From: Candidatus Scatosoma pullistercoris
GTDB taxonomy: Bacteria; Bacillota; Clostridia; Christensenellales; Borkfalkiaceae
Length of the DNA stretch: 36,584 bases
Assembly (NCBI GenBank): GCA_018714725.1
Contig: DVMZ01000053.1
Location: 1 to 36,584 of the forward strand
Direction: 5' to 3'
The first letter of the stretch is position 1. Each line of letters begins with the position of its first letter. The notes beneath the pieces are model-generated. The model saw nothing but the letters and a program-made list of their open reading frames with translations. It was not told the origin of the DNA and searched no databases. Positions 6,838 to 13,826 of this stretch are shown here, piece after piece. The translations under genes were made by a program, and so were the position numbers.

Positions 6838-7992
6838 TCAGGGGGATTCGGGCGGCTCGCTGCCGGGGAGCCCGAGGTCGACGCTGCGCAGTTTTTTGGC
6901 GATGATCCGGGTCCGGCCCGCCGCCGTCTCGATGGTGTCCTGCGCTTCCTGCAATTTTTTCTGCGTCTTGTCCAGCACTTCCGTAAATTTCCCGAATTCG
7001 TACTTGAAGGCCGCCAGAAGTTGCCAAAGTTCCTGCGAGCGCTGTTCGATGGCGGATACTTTGAATCCCGTCTGCAGGGTGGAGAGCAGGGCGGCGAGGT
7101 TGGTGGGGCCGCAGACGAGAATGCGGCGGAGGGACAGGTATTCGCTGAGCCCGGGAATTTTGAGGATTTCCGCATACAGGCTTTCGATGGGGAGATACAT
7201 CACGGCGAAATCGGTGGTGCGGGGCGGGAGGATATATTTCGCGGCGATCGAATCCGCCTGCAATTTTACGGCTCTGCCGAGATTTTTCAGCGCCCGTTCT
7301 TCCGCTTCCCGGTCGCAGGCGTTTCCCGCCTCCACCAGCCGCTGGTATTCCTCCGTGGGGAATTTGCTGTCGATGGGCAGGCAGACCGTGCTGCCGTCTT
7401 TGTCGGGCAGAAGCACCGCAAAGTCCACCATGCCGTCCGAGAGCGGATTGAGCTTGACGCTGGCGGCGTACTGATTGGGCGCCAGCATCTGGGAGAGCAG
7501 GGCGCCCAGTTGCGCTTCGCCCCAGGTGCCGCGCAGTTTCACGTTGGAAAACACCTTTTTGATGTCCGCGACGCCCGCGGCGAGGCTGCGCACTTCGCCG
7601 ATTCCGCGATACACCGCTTCCAGCCGCTGCTGAATGATCGAGTAGCTTTCCGTCAGTTTGGTTTCCAAAGTTTCCGACAGCCGGGTATCCACCGTGCGGC
7701 GGATTTCGTCCAGCGAGCGCTGGTTGTTTTCCGTGACATAGCGGAGCTGGTCGGAAATGGTTTTCTGAATGTTGTTCAGCCGGTATTCCGTCATCGAGCC
7801 GAGCGACGTGATCGATTTGTTGGTGTAATCGGCGATGCCGCCCAGTTTGTCGATTTTTTCTTTCAGCGCGTCCGTGTCCCCGCCGTTTTTGTCCGAAACG
7901 CCCGTTCCCCGGCGTTTGAGGAGCAACAGCAGCAGAAAGACGCAGAGAATCAGCAGGGCGATGCATACGCCCAGAAGCATTTTTTCCGTCAT
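6838..7992 (-). CDS. rmuC: RmuC family DNA recombination protein
   Basis: RmuC proteins are membrane-tethered, nuclease-fold proteins that limit recombination between short inverted repeats; the biochemical role is not well defined. 384 residues. A single N-terminal transmembrane helix (about 5-26, rich in Leu/Ile/Val) is followed by R-R, then a coiled coil to about residue 130. The RmuC domain follows, with the recognisable V-K-L-R-G-T-W-G-E-A-Q-L motif, the D-F-A-V-L-L-P segment, L-P-I-D-S-K-F-P and T-D-F-A-V-M-Y-L-P-I-E-S-L-Y. A final coiled coil and a short tail end the protein. The ATG at 7992 has AAGAGG 9 nt upstream. It starts 15 nt after cca ends, so the two form an operon. Confidence 0.95.
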   Translation of the reverse strand: MTEKMLLGVCIALLILCVFLLLLLLKRRGTGVSDKNGGDTDALKEKIDKLGGIADYTNKSITSLGSMTEYRLNNIQKTISDQLRYVTENNQRSLDEIRRTVDTRLSETLETKLTESYSIIQQRLEAVYRGIGEVRSLAAGVADIKKVFSNVKLRGTWGEAQLGALLSQMLAPNQYAASVKLNPLSDGMVDFAVLLPDKDGSTVCLPIDSKFPTEEYQRLVEAGNACDREAEERALKNLGRAVKLQADSIAAKYILPPRTTDFAVMYLPIESLYAEILKIPGLSEYLSLRRILVCGPTNLAALLSTLQTGFKVSAIEQRSQELWQLLAAFKYEFGKFTEVLDKTQKKLQEAQDTIETAAGRTRIIAKKLRSVDLGLPGSEPPESP

Positions 7993-8007
7993 GGTGTTTC
8001 CTCTTTT

Positions 8008-9453
8008 TTATCCGTTTTGTTTTTTGTTTACAGGTTCGCCTGCCTGTTTGTCCGCATTGTCGTTTGTCTGTCCGTTTGCCTGTTCGCGGAGTTGTTCTTC
8101 TTCCGCGGTTTTCACGAACGAAGGGAGCAGGGCCAAAAGACGCGATTTCGCGTTGTCGGCGGGGCAGACGGCGGCGTGCAGGAGCATCGCCCGGAGCACG
8201 CGGGAAATGAGCCGGGGCGGGGCGTCTGCTTCCAGCAGGTCTTTGCCGGAAACCGCGAGTTCTTTCAGCCGCAGGGGTGCGCCTTCCGCCTGCATCCGGG
8301 CGAGTTCCGCCCGCCATTTTATATTCGTGGGGCAGGGGGACAGATCGTCTTTACAGCCCGAAAAATCCGCTTGTTTGAGGAGCATCAGCTCTTCGAGCAG
8401 CGGGGCGTTCCGCACGAAAAACCGGCGCAGTTTGCCCGGTTTCGTCCGTCCGTCAAAGTCGTACATATGCCAAAGGATCAGCACTCTGATCTGCTCCGAG
8501 GCATGAACGGGGGCTTTCAGCCGGGCGAGGATTTCTCCCGCAATGCGCGCGCCCTCTTCGGGATGCGCGTGGACGTTGCCGTCCCGGAGCATGCAGAAGG
8601 GCTTTCCCGCGTCGTGCAGAAGGGCGGCCAGCCGCACCCGTTCATCCGCATAGCGCGCCGCGCGCAGGGAATGTTCCAGAATATCGTAACTGTGGAAATC
8701 CTTTCGCTGTTCCATGCCCCTTCCCGCGGTCAGTTCGGGCAGAATCCGGTCGAGCACGCCCGTGCGGTCGAGAATTTTCAGCCCCGCATAATGTCCGTCC
8801 TTTACGCCGTATTTCCGGTCGGCGCGAAGGAGCAGGGTGAGTTCGGCGAAAATCCTTTCCGGGGAAATGTCGAGAATGAGCGCCGCATTTTCCGCCGCGC
8901 CCGCGAGACATTCTCCGTCCGGCGTAAATCCCAGCTGTCCCGCCTGCCGGGCGAGCCGCATCAGCCGGAGTCCGTCCTCGCCGAATACCTTTTCCGCCGC
9001 GTCCACGGTGCGGAGCCGCCGCTCGGCGATGTCCTTCCGCCCGCCGAGGGGGTCGACGAATTTTTCGCTTCCGATGTCGTAATAGACGGCGTTGGCGGTG
9101 AAATCCCGGCGCTTTGCGTCGAGGGCGATGTCGTCCGTAAAGAAAATTTCAACGGGGACATGGGTGCCCCGCACATACCGGTCGGAACGGAAGCAGGTGT
9201 ATTCAAACGCGTGGTTTTCCCCGTCTTTCAGCTTCACCGTGCCCGTATGGCGGTAGACGGCGACGGGGGTGAACCCGCAGCGCTCGGCGGCGGCGACAAA
9301 ACTGTCCGCGTCCGTCGGCGAGCAGATGTCCAGATCCGGTTCGGCGCAGGTGCGCCCGGAGAGGAAGTCCCGCACAAAGCCGCCGACGACATACAGCGGC
9401 TCGGGCATTTCCTTCGCCAGGCGGAGGAGGCTTTCCGGCAAAAGTTCTTTCAT
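8008..9453 (-). CDS. cca: CCA-adding tRNA nucleotidyltransferase with HD domain
   Basis: Adds or repairs the 3' CCA end of tRNAs using CTP and ATP (class II nucleotidyltransferase). The N-terminal polymerase head shows V-V-G-G-F-V-R-D and E-P-D-L-D-I, then R-R-D-F-T-A-N-A, D-P-L-G-G and the template-like E-D-G-L-R-L-M-R-L-A-R segment. At about residues 250-330 there is an HD phosphohydrolase domain (H-S...L-L-H-D-A-G-K-P). The last ~35 residues are Gln/Asn/Glu-rich and look disordered. I choose ATG 9453 (481 residues) over an in-frame TTG at 9459 because the GAGG lies 10 nt before it. It is the first gene of cca-rmuC; its promoter at 9486-9514 overlaps the divergent one. Confidence 0.95.
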   Translation of the reverse strand: MKELLPESLLRLAKEMPEPLYVVGGFVRDFLSGRTCAEPDLDICSPTDADSFVAAAERCGFTPVAVYRHTGTVKLKDGENHAFEYTCFRSDRYVRGTHVPVEIFFTDDIALDAKRRDFTANAVYYDIGSEKFVDPLGGRKDIAERRLRTVDAAEKVFGEDGLRLMRLARQAGQLGFTPDGECLAGAAENAALILDISPERIFAELTLLLRADRKYGVKDGHYAGLKILDRTGVLDRILPELTAGRGMEQRKDFHSYDILEHSLRAARYADERVRLAALLHDAGKPFCMLRDGNVHAHPEEGARIAGEILARLKAPVHASEQIRVLILWHMYDFDGRTKPGKLRRFFVRNAPLLEELMLLKQADFSGCKDDLSPCPTNIKWRAELARMQAEGAPLRLKELAVSGKDLLEADAPPRLISRVLRAMLLHAAVCPADNAKSRLLALLPSFVKTAEEEQLREQANGQTNDNADKQAGEPVNKKQNG

Positions 9454-9485
9454 AGACAAAATTCCTCAAAAAAAATTACGATTCC

Positions 9486-9514
9486 AGTATACCAAATTTC
9501 AAAATAAATTGCAA
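9486..9514 (-). promoter_or_regulatory. Promoter of cca-rmuC, sharing its -35 with the divergent promoter
   Basis: Minus strand: -35 TTGCAA (9509-9514), 17-nt spacer, -10 TATACT (9486-9491). TTGCAA is its own reverse complement and is also the -35 of the plus-strand promoter. Confidence 0.7.
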
Positions 9515-9537
9515 TTCCTCGAAAAGTGTTATATAAT
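9509..9537 (+). promoter_or_regulatory. Promoter of the diacylglycerol kinase-family gene
   Basis: Plus strand: -35 TTGCAA (9509-9514), 17-nt spacer, -10 TATAAT (9532-9537). The predicted leader is about 70 nt. Confidence 0.8.
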
Positions 9538-9611
9538 ATATCCGTCCTGTTTTCAAAAAAAGCGCGGAATTTTTCATTTTTTTGACAAAACGTACAAAGA
9601 GAGAGGTTAAA

Positions 9612-10592
9612 ATGTATCATATTATCGTCAATCCTTCGTCGGGGGGCAAGAAGGCGCAAAGACAGCTGCATACGTTTGTCCGGATTCTGGAAAGCCGCGG
9701 CGCGGAATATATCGTACATTCCACTTCCCGGCCGGGCGAAGCGCGCGAACTGGCGGCGGCGCTGACGCGGAAAGCGGATTGCGGCCCGGCGAAGTCGCCG
9801 GAGCCGACGGCGGAAGCGGCGGTTTCTCAGGCGGACAAGCCCGTCTGCCCGGTGCAAGGAGAAGGCGCGGCGTCGTCGCTTTGCGGCGCTCCGGAACCGG
9901 AAATCATCGTCGTGGGCGGGGACGGGACTTTGCATGAAGTGCTCAACGGCCTGTCCGACCCTTCGGCCTGCCGGCTGGGACTGATTCCGGCGGGGACGGG
10001 AAACGATTTCGCCGCGGCGGCGGGGATTCCCCTGAACGCGGAAGAGGCAGCCGGACTGATTCTGGACGGCGGGACGAAGGAGACGGATTATCTGAAAATC
10101 GGCGATCTGCGCTGTATGAACGTGGGCGGCATGGGGATGGACGTGGACGTGCTCGTCCGCTGCAAAAAGGGGAAGATCAAGGGAAAGATCAAGTATTTCC
10201 TCAGTCTGTTGCAGAGCCTGTTTGCCTTCAAAGGATACCGGGTGACCATTGAAAGCGAGGGGCGGAAAGAAGAACACCGGGCGCTGATTGCCGTGGCGTG
10301 CAACGGCCGGCAGATCGGCGGGGGGATCCGGATTTGTCCCGCTTCGGTCATCGACGACGGAAAGATCGACGTGATGGCGGTGGATTGCCTGAGCAAACGG
10401 CAGATACTCCGGGTGTTCGGCTATCTGATGAAGGGAAAAGTCCTCGAATACCCCGCGGCGGAGCATTTCCGCTGTGAACGGGTGAAAATTACGCCGTCTC
10501 AACCCTGTACCGTGCAAATGGACGGAGAATTGTATGACGGAGTGGATTTCGATGTGAGCATCGGCAGGGGGCTTAAAATGTATCGCCCGTAA
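9612..10592 (+). CDS. Diacylglycerol/lipid kinase family protein (DagK/YegS type)
   Basis: ATP-dependent lipid kinase of the DagK/YegS/BmrU family, normally phosphorylating diacylglycerol or a related lipid at the membrane. 326 residues from ATG 9612, which has an AGAGAGG about 6 nt upstream. Seen: the N-terminal I-V-N-P-S-S-G-G-K, the nucleotide motif G-G-D-G-T at 102-106 followed by L-H-E-V-L-N-G-L, and I-P-A-G-T-G-N-D-F at 125-133. Later come G-G-G-I-R-I-C-P-A, D-G-K-I-D-V and the C-terminal Q-M-D-G-E. Odd: residues about 55-96 are an Ala/Pro/Cys-rich insertion between the first strands and the G-G-D-G-T motif, longer than usual. The next gene, a SpoIIE-type phosphatase, is 164 nt downstream past a strong hairpin. 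Confidence 0.93.
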   Translation: MYHIIVNPSSGGKKAQRQLHTFVRILESRGAEYIVHSTSRPGEARELAAALTRKADCGPAKSPEPTAEAAVSQADKPVCPVQGEGAASSLCGAPEPEIIVVGGDGTLHEVLNGLSDPSACRLGLIPAGTGNDFAAAAGIPLNAEEAAGLILDGGTKETDYLKIGDLRCMNVGGMGMDVDVLVRCKKGKIKGKIKYFLSLLQSLFAFKGYRVTIESEGRKEEHRALIAVACNGRQIGGGIRICPASVIDDGKIDVMAVDCLSKRQILRVFGYLMKGKVLEYPAAEHFRCERVKITPSQPCTVQMDGELYDGVDFDVSIGRGLKMYRP

Positions 10593-10668
10593 TTTGCATA
10601 CGGTGATACGGCGAGCGGAGGCAGGCAGGTGTGGTGTTTGCAGACGGAGCGGGATGCGGAGATACGGC

Positions 10669-10706
10669 GGCGTTTTTGCGCGGCGGTTCCGCCGCGCAAA
10701 AACGCC
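10669..10706. repeat. Perfect 18-bp inverted repeat (hairpin) between the lipid kinase and phosphatase genes
   Basis: Arms 10669-10686 and 10689-10706 are exact reverse complements with a 2-nt centre. No T-tract follows on either strand, so it is not a clear terminator. It may be an extragenic palindromic element or an RNA-stability or translation-control hairpin, about 50 nt before the downstream start. Confidence 0.8.
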
Positions 10707-10756
10707 TGATCGTAGCTTTGCCGCTTTGCGGAAATACGGAAAAGGAAGGAATGGGA

Positions 10757-11845
10757 ATGCTGGGCACACAATATAAAAAAATTCTCGACCGGATGCCCGC
10801 GGGGGTGTTTGTTTTTGACGAGCGGCTGCGCGTCCGTTTTGCCAATGCCGCGTTCCGGCGTTCGTTTTCAGACCGCGCCAAGGGAAAGGGCACCCTGAAA
10901 GAAGCGCTCGGGTGCGGAGAGGACTGCGCGGACTGCGGGGATTCGCCTTCCTGCGGGGGGTGTGCGCTCCGCAATGTAATGAAGGCGGCGGTAAGAGACC
11001 GGGCGGAAAAGACGGAAACGGTTTCCGCCGGCGCATATCATGCCGGGCGGCGGGAAAAGGTGGCCGTGCGCATCCGCATCCTTCCCGTGGACGAGAAGGG
11101 AAAGCTGTATCTCGGACTTACCGACGGAATCTATCAGACGGAAATCGAACGGGAGATGATTTCCGCCCGCCAGATTCAGCGCCGGCTTCTTCCCGCCGGC
11201 AAGAGCATGGGCGGCGTCACTTATTCGTATCTGTATGTGCCCAGTCTCGAAATCGGCGGCGATCTTCCGGATGTGTACGAACTGGACGGCAGGACGTACG
11301 GCATTCTTGCCGACGTGTCCGGAAAGGGGATTTCCGCGGGAATGCTGTCGGCCTTCGTGCGGGCGGGATTCGACCGCAGGGAGCCCTCGCTGGCGCTGGC
11401 GCTCGGGAAATTGAGCGAAAAATTCCGCGAACTCAATCCGGACGAGCGTTCGTATATCACGGTGGCCGGGGTGGCGATCGATGAAACCCGCCGGACAATC
11501 CGCTATGTTTCCGCGGGGCATAACGCCCCCATTCTCCTGAAAACCGGATTCGGCATCAACGAGATCGAATCTCCCGCGCCGCCCATTTCCAACTGGATGC
11601 CCGATTTCTGTTATGAGGAACGGGAAATCGGGTTTGAAAAGGGGGATATCCTCGTGCTCCTGACGGACGGAATCACCGAATGTTCCAACTCGGCCGGCGA
11701 CCGTTTCGGCATCGAACGCACGGAAAGCGTATTGCTGCAATCCCGCGGCGCCGAGGATTTTATCGGGAAACTCAAAAACGCGCTCGGCGTATTTTCCGGA
11801 GGCCGGTTCACCGACGACATTACGGCGATGGCGTTCGACCTTTGA
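10757..11845 (+). CDS. SpoIIE/RsbU-type PP2C serine phosphatase with N-terminal Cys-rich PAS-like domain
   Basis: Protein serine/threonine phosphatase of the PPM/SpoIIE class, typically dephosphorylating an anti-anti-sigma factor to release a sigma factor. I choose ATG 10757 (362 residues), with GGAAGG 7 nt upstream; ATG 10751 is possible. Residues 10-120 look like a PAS sensor (R-M-P-A-G-V-F-V-F-D then V-R-F-A-N-A-A-F) carrying a cysteine cluster, Cys53, 57, 60, 66 and 69, that could bind a metal or Fe-S centre. A short helix linker (A-R-Q-I-Q-R-R-L-L-P) leads to the phosphatase domain: G-G-D-L-P-D (D169, D172), A-D-V-S-G-K-G, S-A-G-H-N-A-P, L-T-D-G-I-T-E and F-T-D-D-I-T. Metal-binding aspartates are kept. 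No partner gene is adjacent. Confidence 0.93.
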   Translation: MLGTQYKKILDRMPAGVFVFDERLRVRFANAAFRRSFSDRAKGKGTLKEALGCGEDCADCGDSPSCGGCALRNVMKAAVRDRAEKTETVSAGAYHAGRREKVAVRIRILPVDEKGKLYLGLTDGIYQTEIEREMISARQIQRRLLPAGKSMGGVTYSYLYVPSLEIGGDLPDVYELDGRTYGILADVSGKGISAGMLSAFVRAGFDRREPSLALALGKLSEKFRELNPDERSYITVAGVAIDETRRTIRYVSAGHNAPILLKTGFGINEIESPAPPISNWMPDFCYEEREIGFEKGDILVLLTDGITECSNSAGDRFGIERTESVLLQSRGAEDFIGKLKNALGVFSGGRFTDDITAMAFDL

Positions 11846-11849
11846 CGAA

Positions 11850-11872
11850 AAAATGTAAAATTTTAACATTTT
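11850..11872 (+). terminator. Possible AT-rich terminator after the phosphatase gene
   Basis: aaaatgt (11850-11856) pairs with acatttt (11866-11872), with further A/T pairing inside, directly after the stop codon. It is AT-rich and weak but well placed. Confidence 0.35.
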
Positions 11873-12011
11873 GTTCGCACGGCTTTTCCCTTTACGGCGG
11901 GCATTGCCGGGCGGAACGCTACGGAATATCCCTTTCGGATTGACAGAATTGCAAAAATATTTGTGAAAAAATTACAAAGAAATGTAAGAAAGGTTTTCCT
12001 CTGTCAGCCGT

Positions 12012-12040
12012 TTGCAATTCCGGTTTGTTTTTGGTATAAT
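12012..12040 (+). promoter_or_regulatory. Sigma-A promoter of the purine operon
   Basis: -35 TTGCAA (12012-12017), 17-nt spacer, -10 TATAAT (12035-12040). The start is predicted near 12047, leaving a leader of about 330 nt before purE. Confidence 0.85.
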
Positions 12041-12111
12041 AGAGGAGCGGTCGTAAGGAGAGGAAAAGGGGAAAGGGTGAGAGAGAGAACGGGCACGAAA
12101 GAGGTTCTGGT

Positions 12112-12252
12112 ATGAAAAAAATGCGCAAAAAAGGGAATTTCGGCGGCAGCCGGCACTTCGCTTTTTCCGGATGCAGACGCATTTGCGGATATGGCATCCG
12201 CGGCCGTTTGCGGGCGGATCATACCTTTTTCGGCGCTTTTGCAGCCCTTTGA
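12112..12252 (+). CDS. Possible 46-residue leader ORF upstream of purE
   Basis: Short frame M-K-K-M-R-K-K-G-N-F to F-A-A-L, Gly/Arg/Phe-rich and basic. It starts at ATG 12112 with an AGAGG 7 nt upstream and ends 9 nt before a terminator-like hairpin. The position, between the operon promoter and a terminator, is that of a leader peptide, but there is no codon run that would point to attenuation, and the same DNA can fold into a long hairpin. No homology recognised. It may equally be non-coding. Confidence 0.3.
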   Translation: MKKMRKKGNFGGSRHFAFSGCRRICGYGIRGRLRADHTFFGAFAAL

Positions 12253-12260
12253 GACGATGA

Positions 12261-12293
12261 GTGCAGCCATATCGGCTGTGCTTTTTCATTTTC
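12261..12293 (+). terminator. Terminator-like hairpin upstream of purE
   Basis: gtgcagcc (12261-12268) pairs with ggctgtgc (12274-12281), including two G-U pairs, with a 5-nt loop, followed by TTTTTCATTTT. It lies about 80 nt before the purE start and downstream of the operon promoter, so it could attenuate the operon. Confidence 0.65.
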
Positions 12294-12374
12294 CGGGGAT
12301 CGGAGATTCTTTCGGCGGGTATTCTGAAAACTTTGAAAATCGTGGGACCGAGACAAACAGGAGGTTGTGAAAAT

Positions 12375-12863
12375 ATGGCAAAAGCAGCGATTCTGATGGG
12401 AAGCAAATCGGATTTCGACGTGGTGAAACCGGCCGTCGGGATTCTGAAACAATTCGGCGTGGAGACGGAGGTACGGGTGATTTCCGCGCACCGCACGCCC
12501 GAAGAGGCGCACGAGTTTGCCGCGAACGCGCGGAAAAACGGAATCGAAGTGATCATCTGCGCGGCGGGAAAGGCGGCGCATCTCGGCGGAGTAATCGCGG
12601 CGTCCACCACTTTGCCCGTCATCGGGCTACCCGTCAAGACGGATATGATGGGAGGGCTGGACAGCCTGCTTTCCATCGTCCAGATGCCGTCGGGGATTCC
12701 CGTGGCGACGGTGGGCGTGAACGGCGGGGAAAACGCCGGGCTGCTCGCTTTGCAGATTCTCGGCGTCAGATATCCCGAAATTGCGGAAAAGCTGAGCGCT
12801 TATAAGCTCGCCATGCGGGAAAAGATCAACGCTGACGACAAGGCGTTGCAGGAAATGCTGTAA
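12375..12863 (+). CDS. purE: N5-carboxyaminoimidazole ribonucleotide mutase / AIR carboxylase subunit
   Basis: Catalyses the carboxylation step to CAIR in IMP synthesis. 162 residues, usual length. Start at ATG 12375 with a strong AGGAGG 11 nt upstream; the in-frame upstream extension crosses the terminator and is rejected. Seen: M-G-S-K-S-D, V-I-S-A-H-R-T-P, I-C-A-A-G-K-A-A-H-L-G-G, the L-P-V-I-G-L-P-V segment, S-I-V-Q-M-P-S-G-I-P-V-A-T-V and the C-terminal N-A-G-L-L-A. No purK lies in this window, so whether it works with PurK or uses CO2 directly cannot be told. First gene of the purine operon. Confidence 0.98.
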   Translation: MAKAAILMGSKSDFDVVKPAVGILKQFGVETEVRVISAHRTPEEAHEFAANARKNGIEVIICAAGKAAHLGGVIAASTTLPVIGLPVKTDMMGGLDSLLSIVQMPSGIPVATVGVNGGENAGLLALQILGVRYPEIAEKLSAYKLAMREKINADDKALQEML

Positions 12864-12996
12864 ACGCTGTAAAGATTGCGGAGAGAAAGCGCCGGGAGTT
12901 CCGGAGCATCGGCAGGGCCGCGGAAGCGGAAAGGCCGGAAAAAACTCCGGAGACAAACCGGTAAAAATTTTTCAGGAGAAAAAGGAGATTCAGATT

Positions 12997-13707
12997 ATGG
13001 AAAAGAAAGAACAGCTCTACGAAGGCAAAGCCAAGAAAGTTTACGCAACCGACAACCCCGATCTCGTCATCGTGGACTATAAGGACGACGCGACCGCGTT
13101 CAACGGCCTGAAAAAAGGCACGATTGCCGGCAAGGGCGCCATCAACAACCGCATGAGCAACATGATGTTCCGCCTGATGGAATCCAAGGGGATTCCCACC
13201 CATTATGTGGAGGAGCTCTCCGACCGGGAAACGTTGGTCAAGAAAGTGCAGATCGTTCCCCTCGAAGTCATCATCCGCAACACCGCGGCGGGCAGCATGT
13301 CCAAGCGGCTGGGGATTCCCGAGGGCACCAAATTGCTGACGCCCGTCATCGAATTCAGCTACAAGAACGATGAGCTGGGGGATCCGCTCATCAATTCCTA
13401 TCACGCGTTGGCGATGGGGCTCGCGACGAAAGAGGAGATCGACACGATCAAGAACATGGCGTTCGCGATTAATGACATCATGATCGAATTTTTCAGGAAG
13501 CTGAACATCAATCTCATTGATTTCAAGCTGGAATTCGGCCGCTATAAGGGCACAATTGTGCTCGCCGACGAGATTTCCCCCGATACCTGCCGTTTCTGGG
13601 ATATGACGACGGGCGAAAAACTGGACAAAGACAGATTCCGCCGGGATATGGGCGGGGTCGAGGACGCATATAAAGAAGTGTTCAAGCGCCTCAACGAGAC
13701 GAAATAA
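12997..13707 (+). CDS. purC: Phosphoribosylaminoimidazole-succinocarboxamide (SAICAR) synthase
   Basis: Joins aspartate to CAIR with ATP, giving SAICAR. 236 residues, typical for bacterial PurC. Signatures: L-Y-E-G-K-A-K-K-V-Y at the N-terminus, D-D-A-T-A-F-N-G, K-G-x-I-N-N-R-M-S, V-E-V-I-I-R-N-T-A-A-G-S type segment (here L-E-V-I-I-R-N-T-A-A-G-S), L-I-D-F-K-L-E-F-G and the final D-K-D-R-F-R-R-D. ATG 12997 has AAGGAG upstream. The 133-nt gap after purE and the 119-nt gap before purF are both longer than usual within an operon; the latter holds a very stable hairpin. Confidence 0.98.
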   Translation: MEKKEQLYEGKAKKVYATDNPDLVIVDYKDDATAFNGLKKGTIAGKGAINNRMSNMMFRLMESKGIPTHYVEELSDRETLVKKVQIVPLEVIIRNTAAGSMSKRLGIPEGTKLLTPVIEFSYKNDELGDPLINSYHALAMGLATKEEIDTIKNMAFAINDIMIEFFRKLNINLIDFKLEFGRYKGTIVLADEISPDTCRFWDMTTGEKLDKDRFRRDMGGVEDAYKEVFKRLNETK

Positions 13708-13713
13708 TCCGGC

Positions 13714-13754
13714 CCCGCCCTGCGCCCCGGTTTTGCGGCGGGGCGCAGGGCGGG
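13714..13754 (+). repeat. Very stable intercistronic hairpin between purC and purF
   Basis: Perfect 15-bp G/C stem, 13714-13728 with 13740-13754, and an 11-nt loop, starting 7 nt after the purC stop. There is no T-tract, so it is not a normal intrinsic terminator. It may protect the upstream message from 3' decay or slow polymerase. Confidence 0.75.
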
Positions 13755-13826
13755 CGCGCGCCGAAAAGAAGGCGGACCGGCCGGTCGCGGAAAACCGCAA
13801 AGAATTTGCAAGGAAGAGGATAAGGC

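Larger units (their letters stand above)
12047..12293 (+). ncRNA. Candidate structured leader or small RNA in front of purE
   Basis: A transcript from the promoter at 12012-12040 to the terminator at 12261-12293 would be about 245 nt. Long-range pairing is possible: aaaggg (12074-12079) with cccttt (12245-12250), ggtatga (12109-12115) with tcatacc (12219-12225), and a local gcggat/atccgc hairpin further in. This gives an elongated rod with internal bulges. Whether it is an attenuating leader or a separate RNA (for example 6S-like) cannot be decided by eye. Confidence 0.35.
11846..12374. other. Purine-operon upstream region and leader
   Basis: 529 bases before purE. In order: an AT-rich hairpin; an AT-rich segment with a TTACA-N6-TGTAA dyad (11972-11987) that could be an operator; a sigma-A promoter (12012-12040); a purine-rich 5' segment; a 46-codon frame (12112-12252); an intrinsic-terminator-like hairpin (12261-12293); and the purE Shine-Dalgarno (12358-12363). 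I looked for the guanine/adenine riboswitch core and the ZTP (pfl) motif and saw neither. Confidence 0.7.

Noticed and set aside
6600..8317. Long Arg/Pro-rich frames on both strands over rmuC and its downstream spacer
   Set aside because: They are alternative frames of a GC-rich gene. The RmuC frame carries the conserved motifs.
11940..11968. Second promoter from a perfect TTGACA
   Set aside because: No acceptable -10 at 16-18 nt; the sequence there is gtgaaa.
12112..12260. Purine (guanine/adenine) riboswitch suggested by a ggatatggc string in the purE leader
   Set aside because: The string is part of a simple gcggat/atccgc hairpin. The conserved TTCTACC and CCGTAAA segments and the three-way junction are absent.
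12004..12270. Minus-strand 88-codon frame in the purE leader
   Set aside because: It runs antisense through the promoter and leader. There is no ribosome-binding site, and the C-terminal half is low complexity. The plus-strand promoter and terminator explain the region better.
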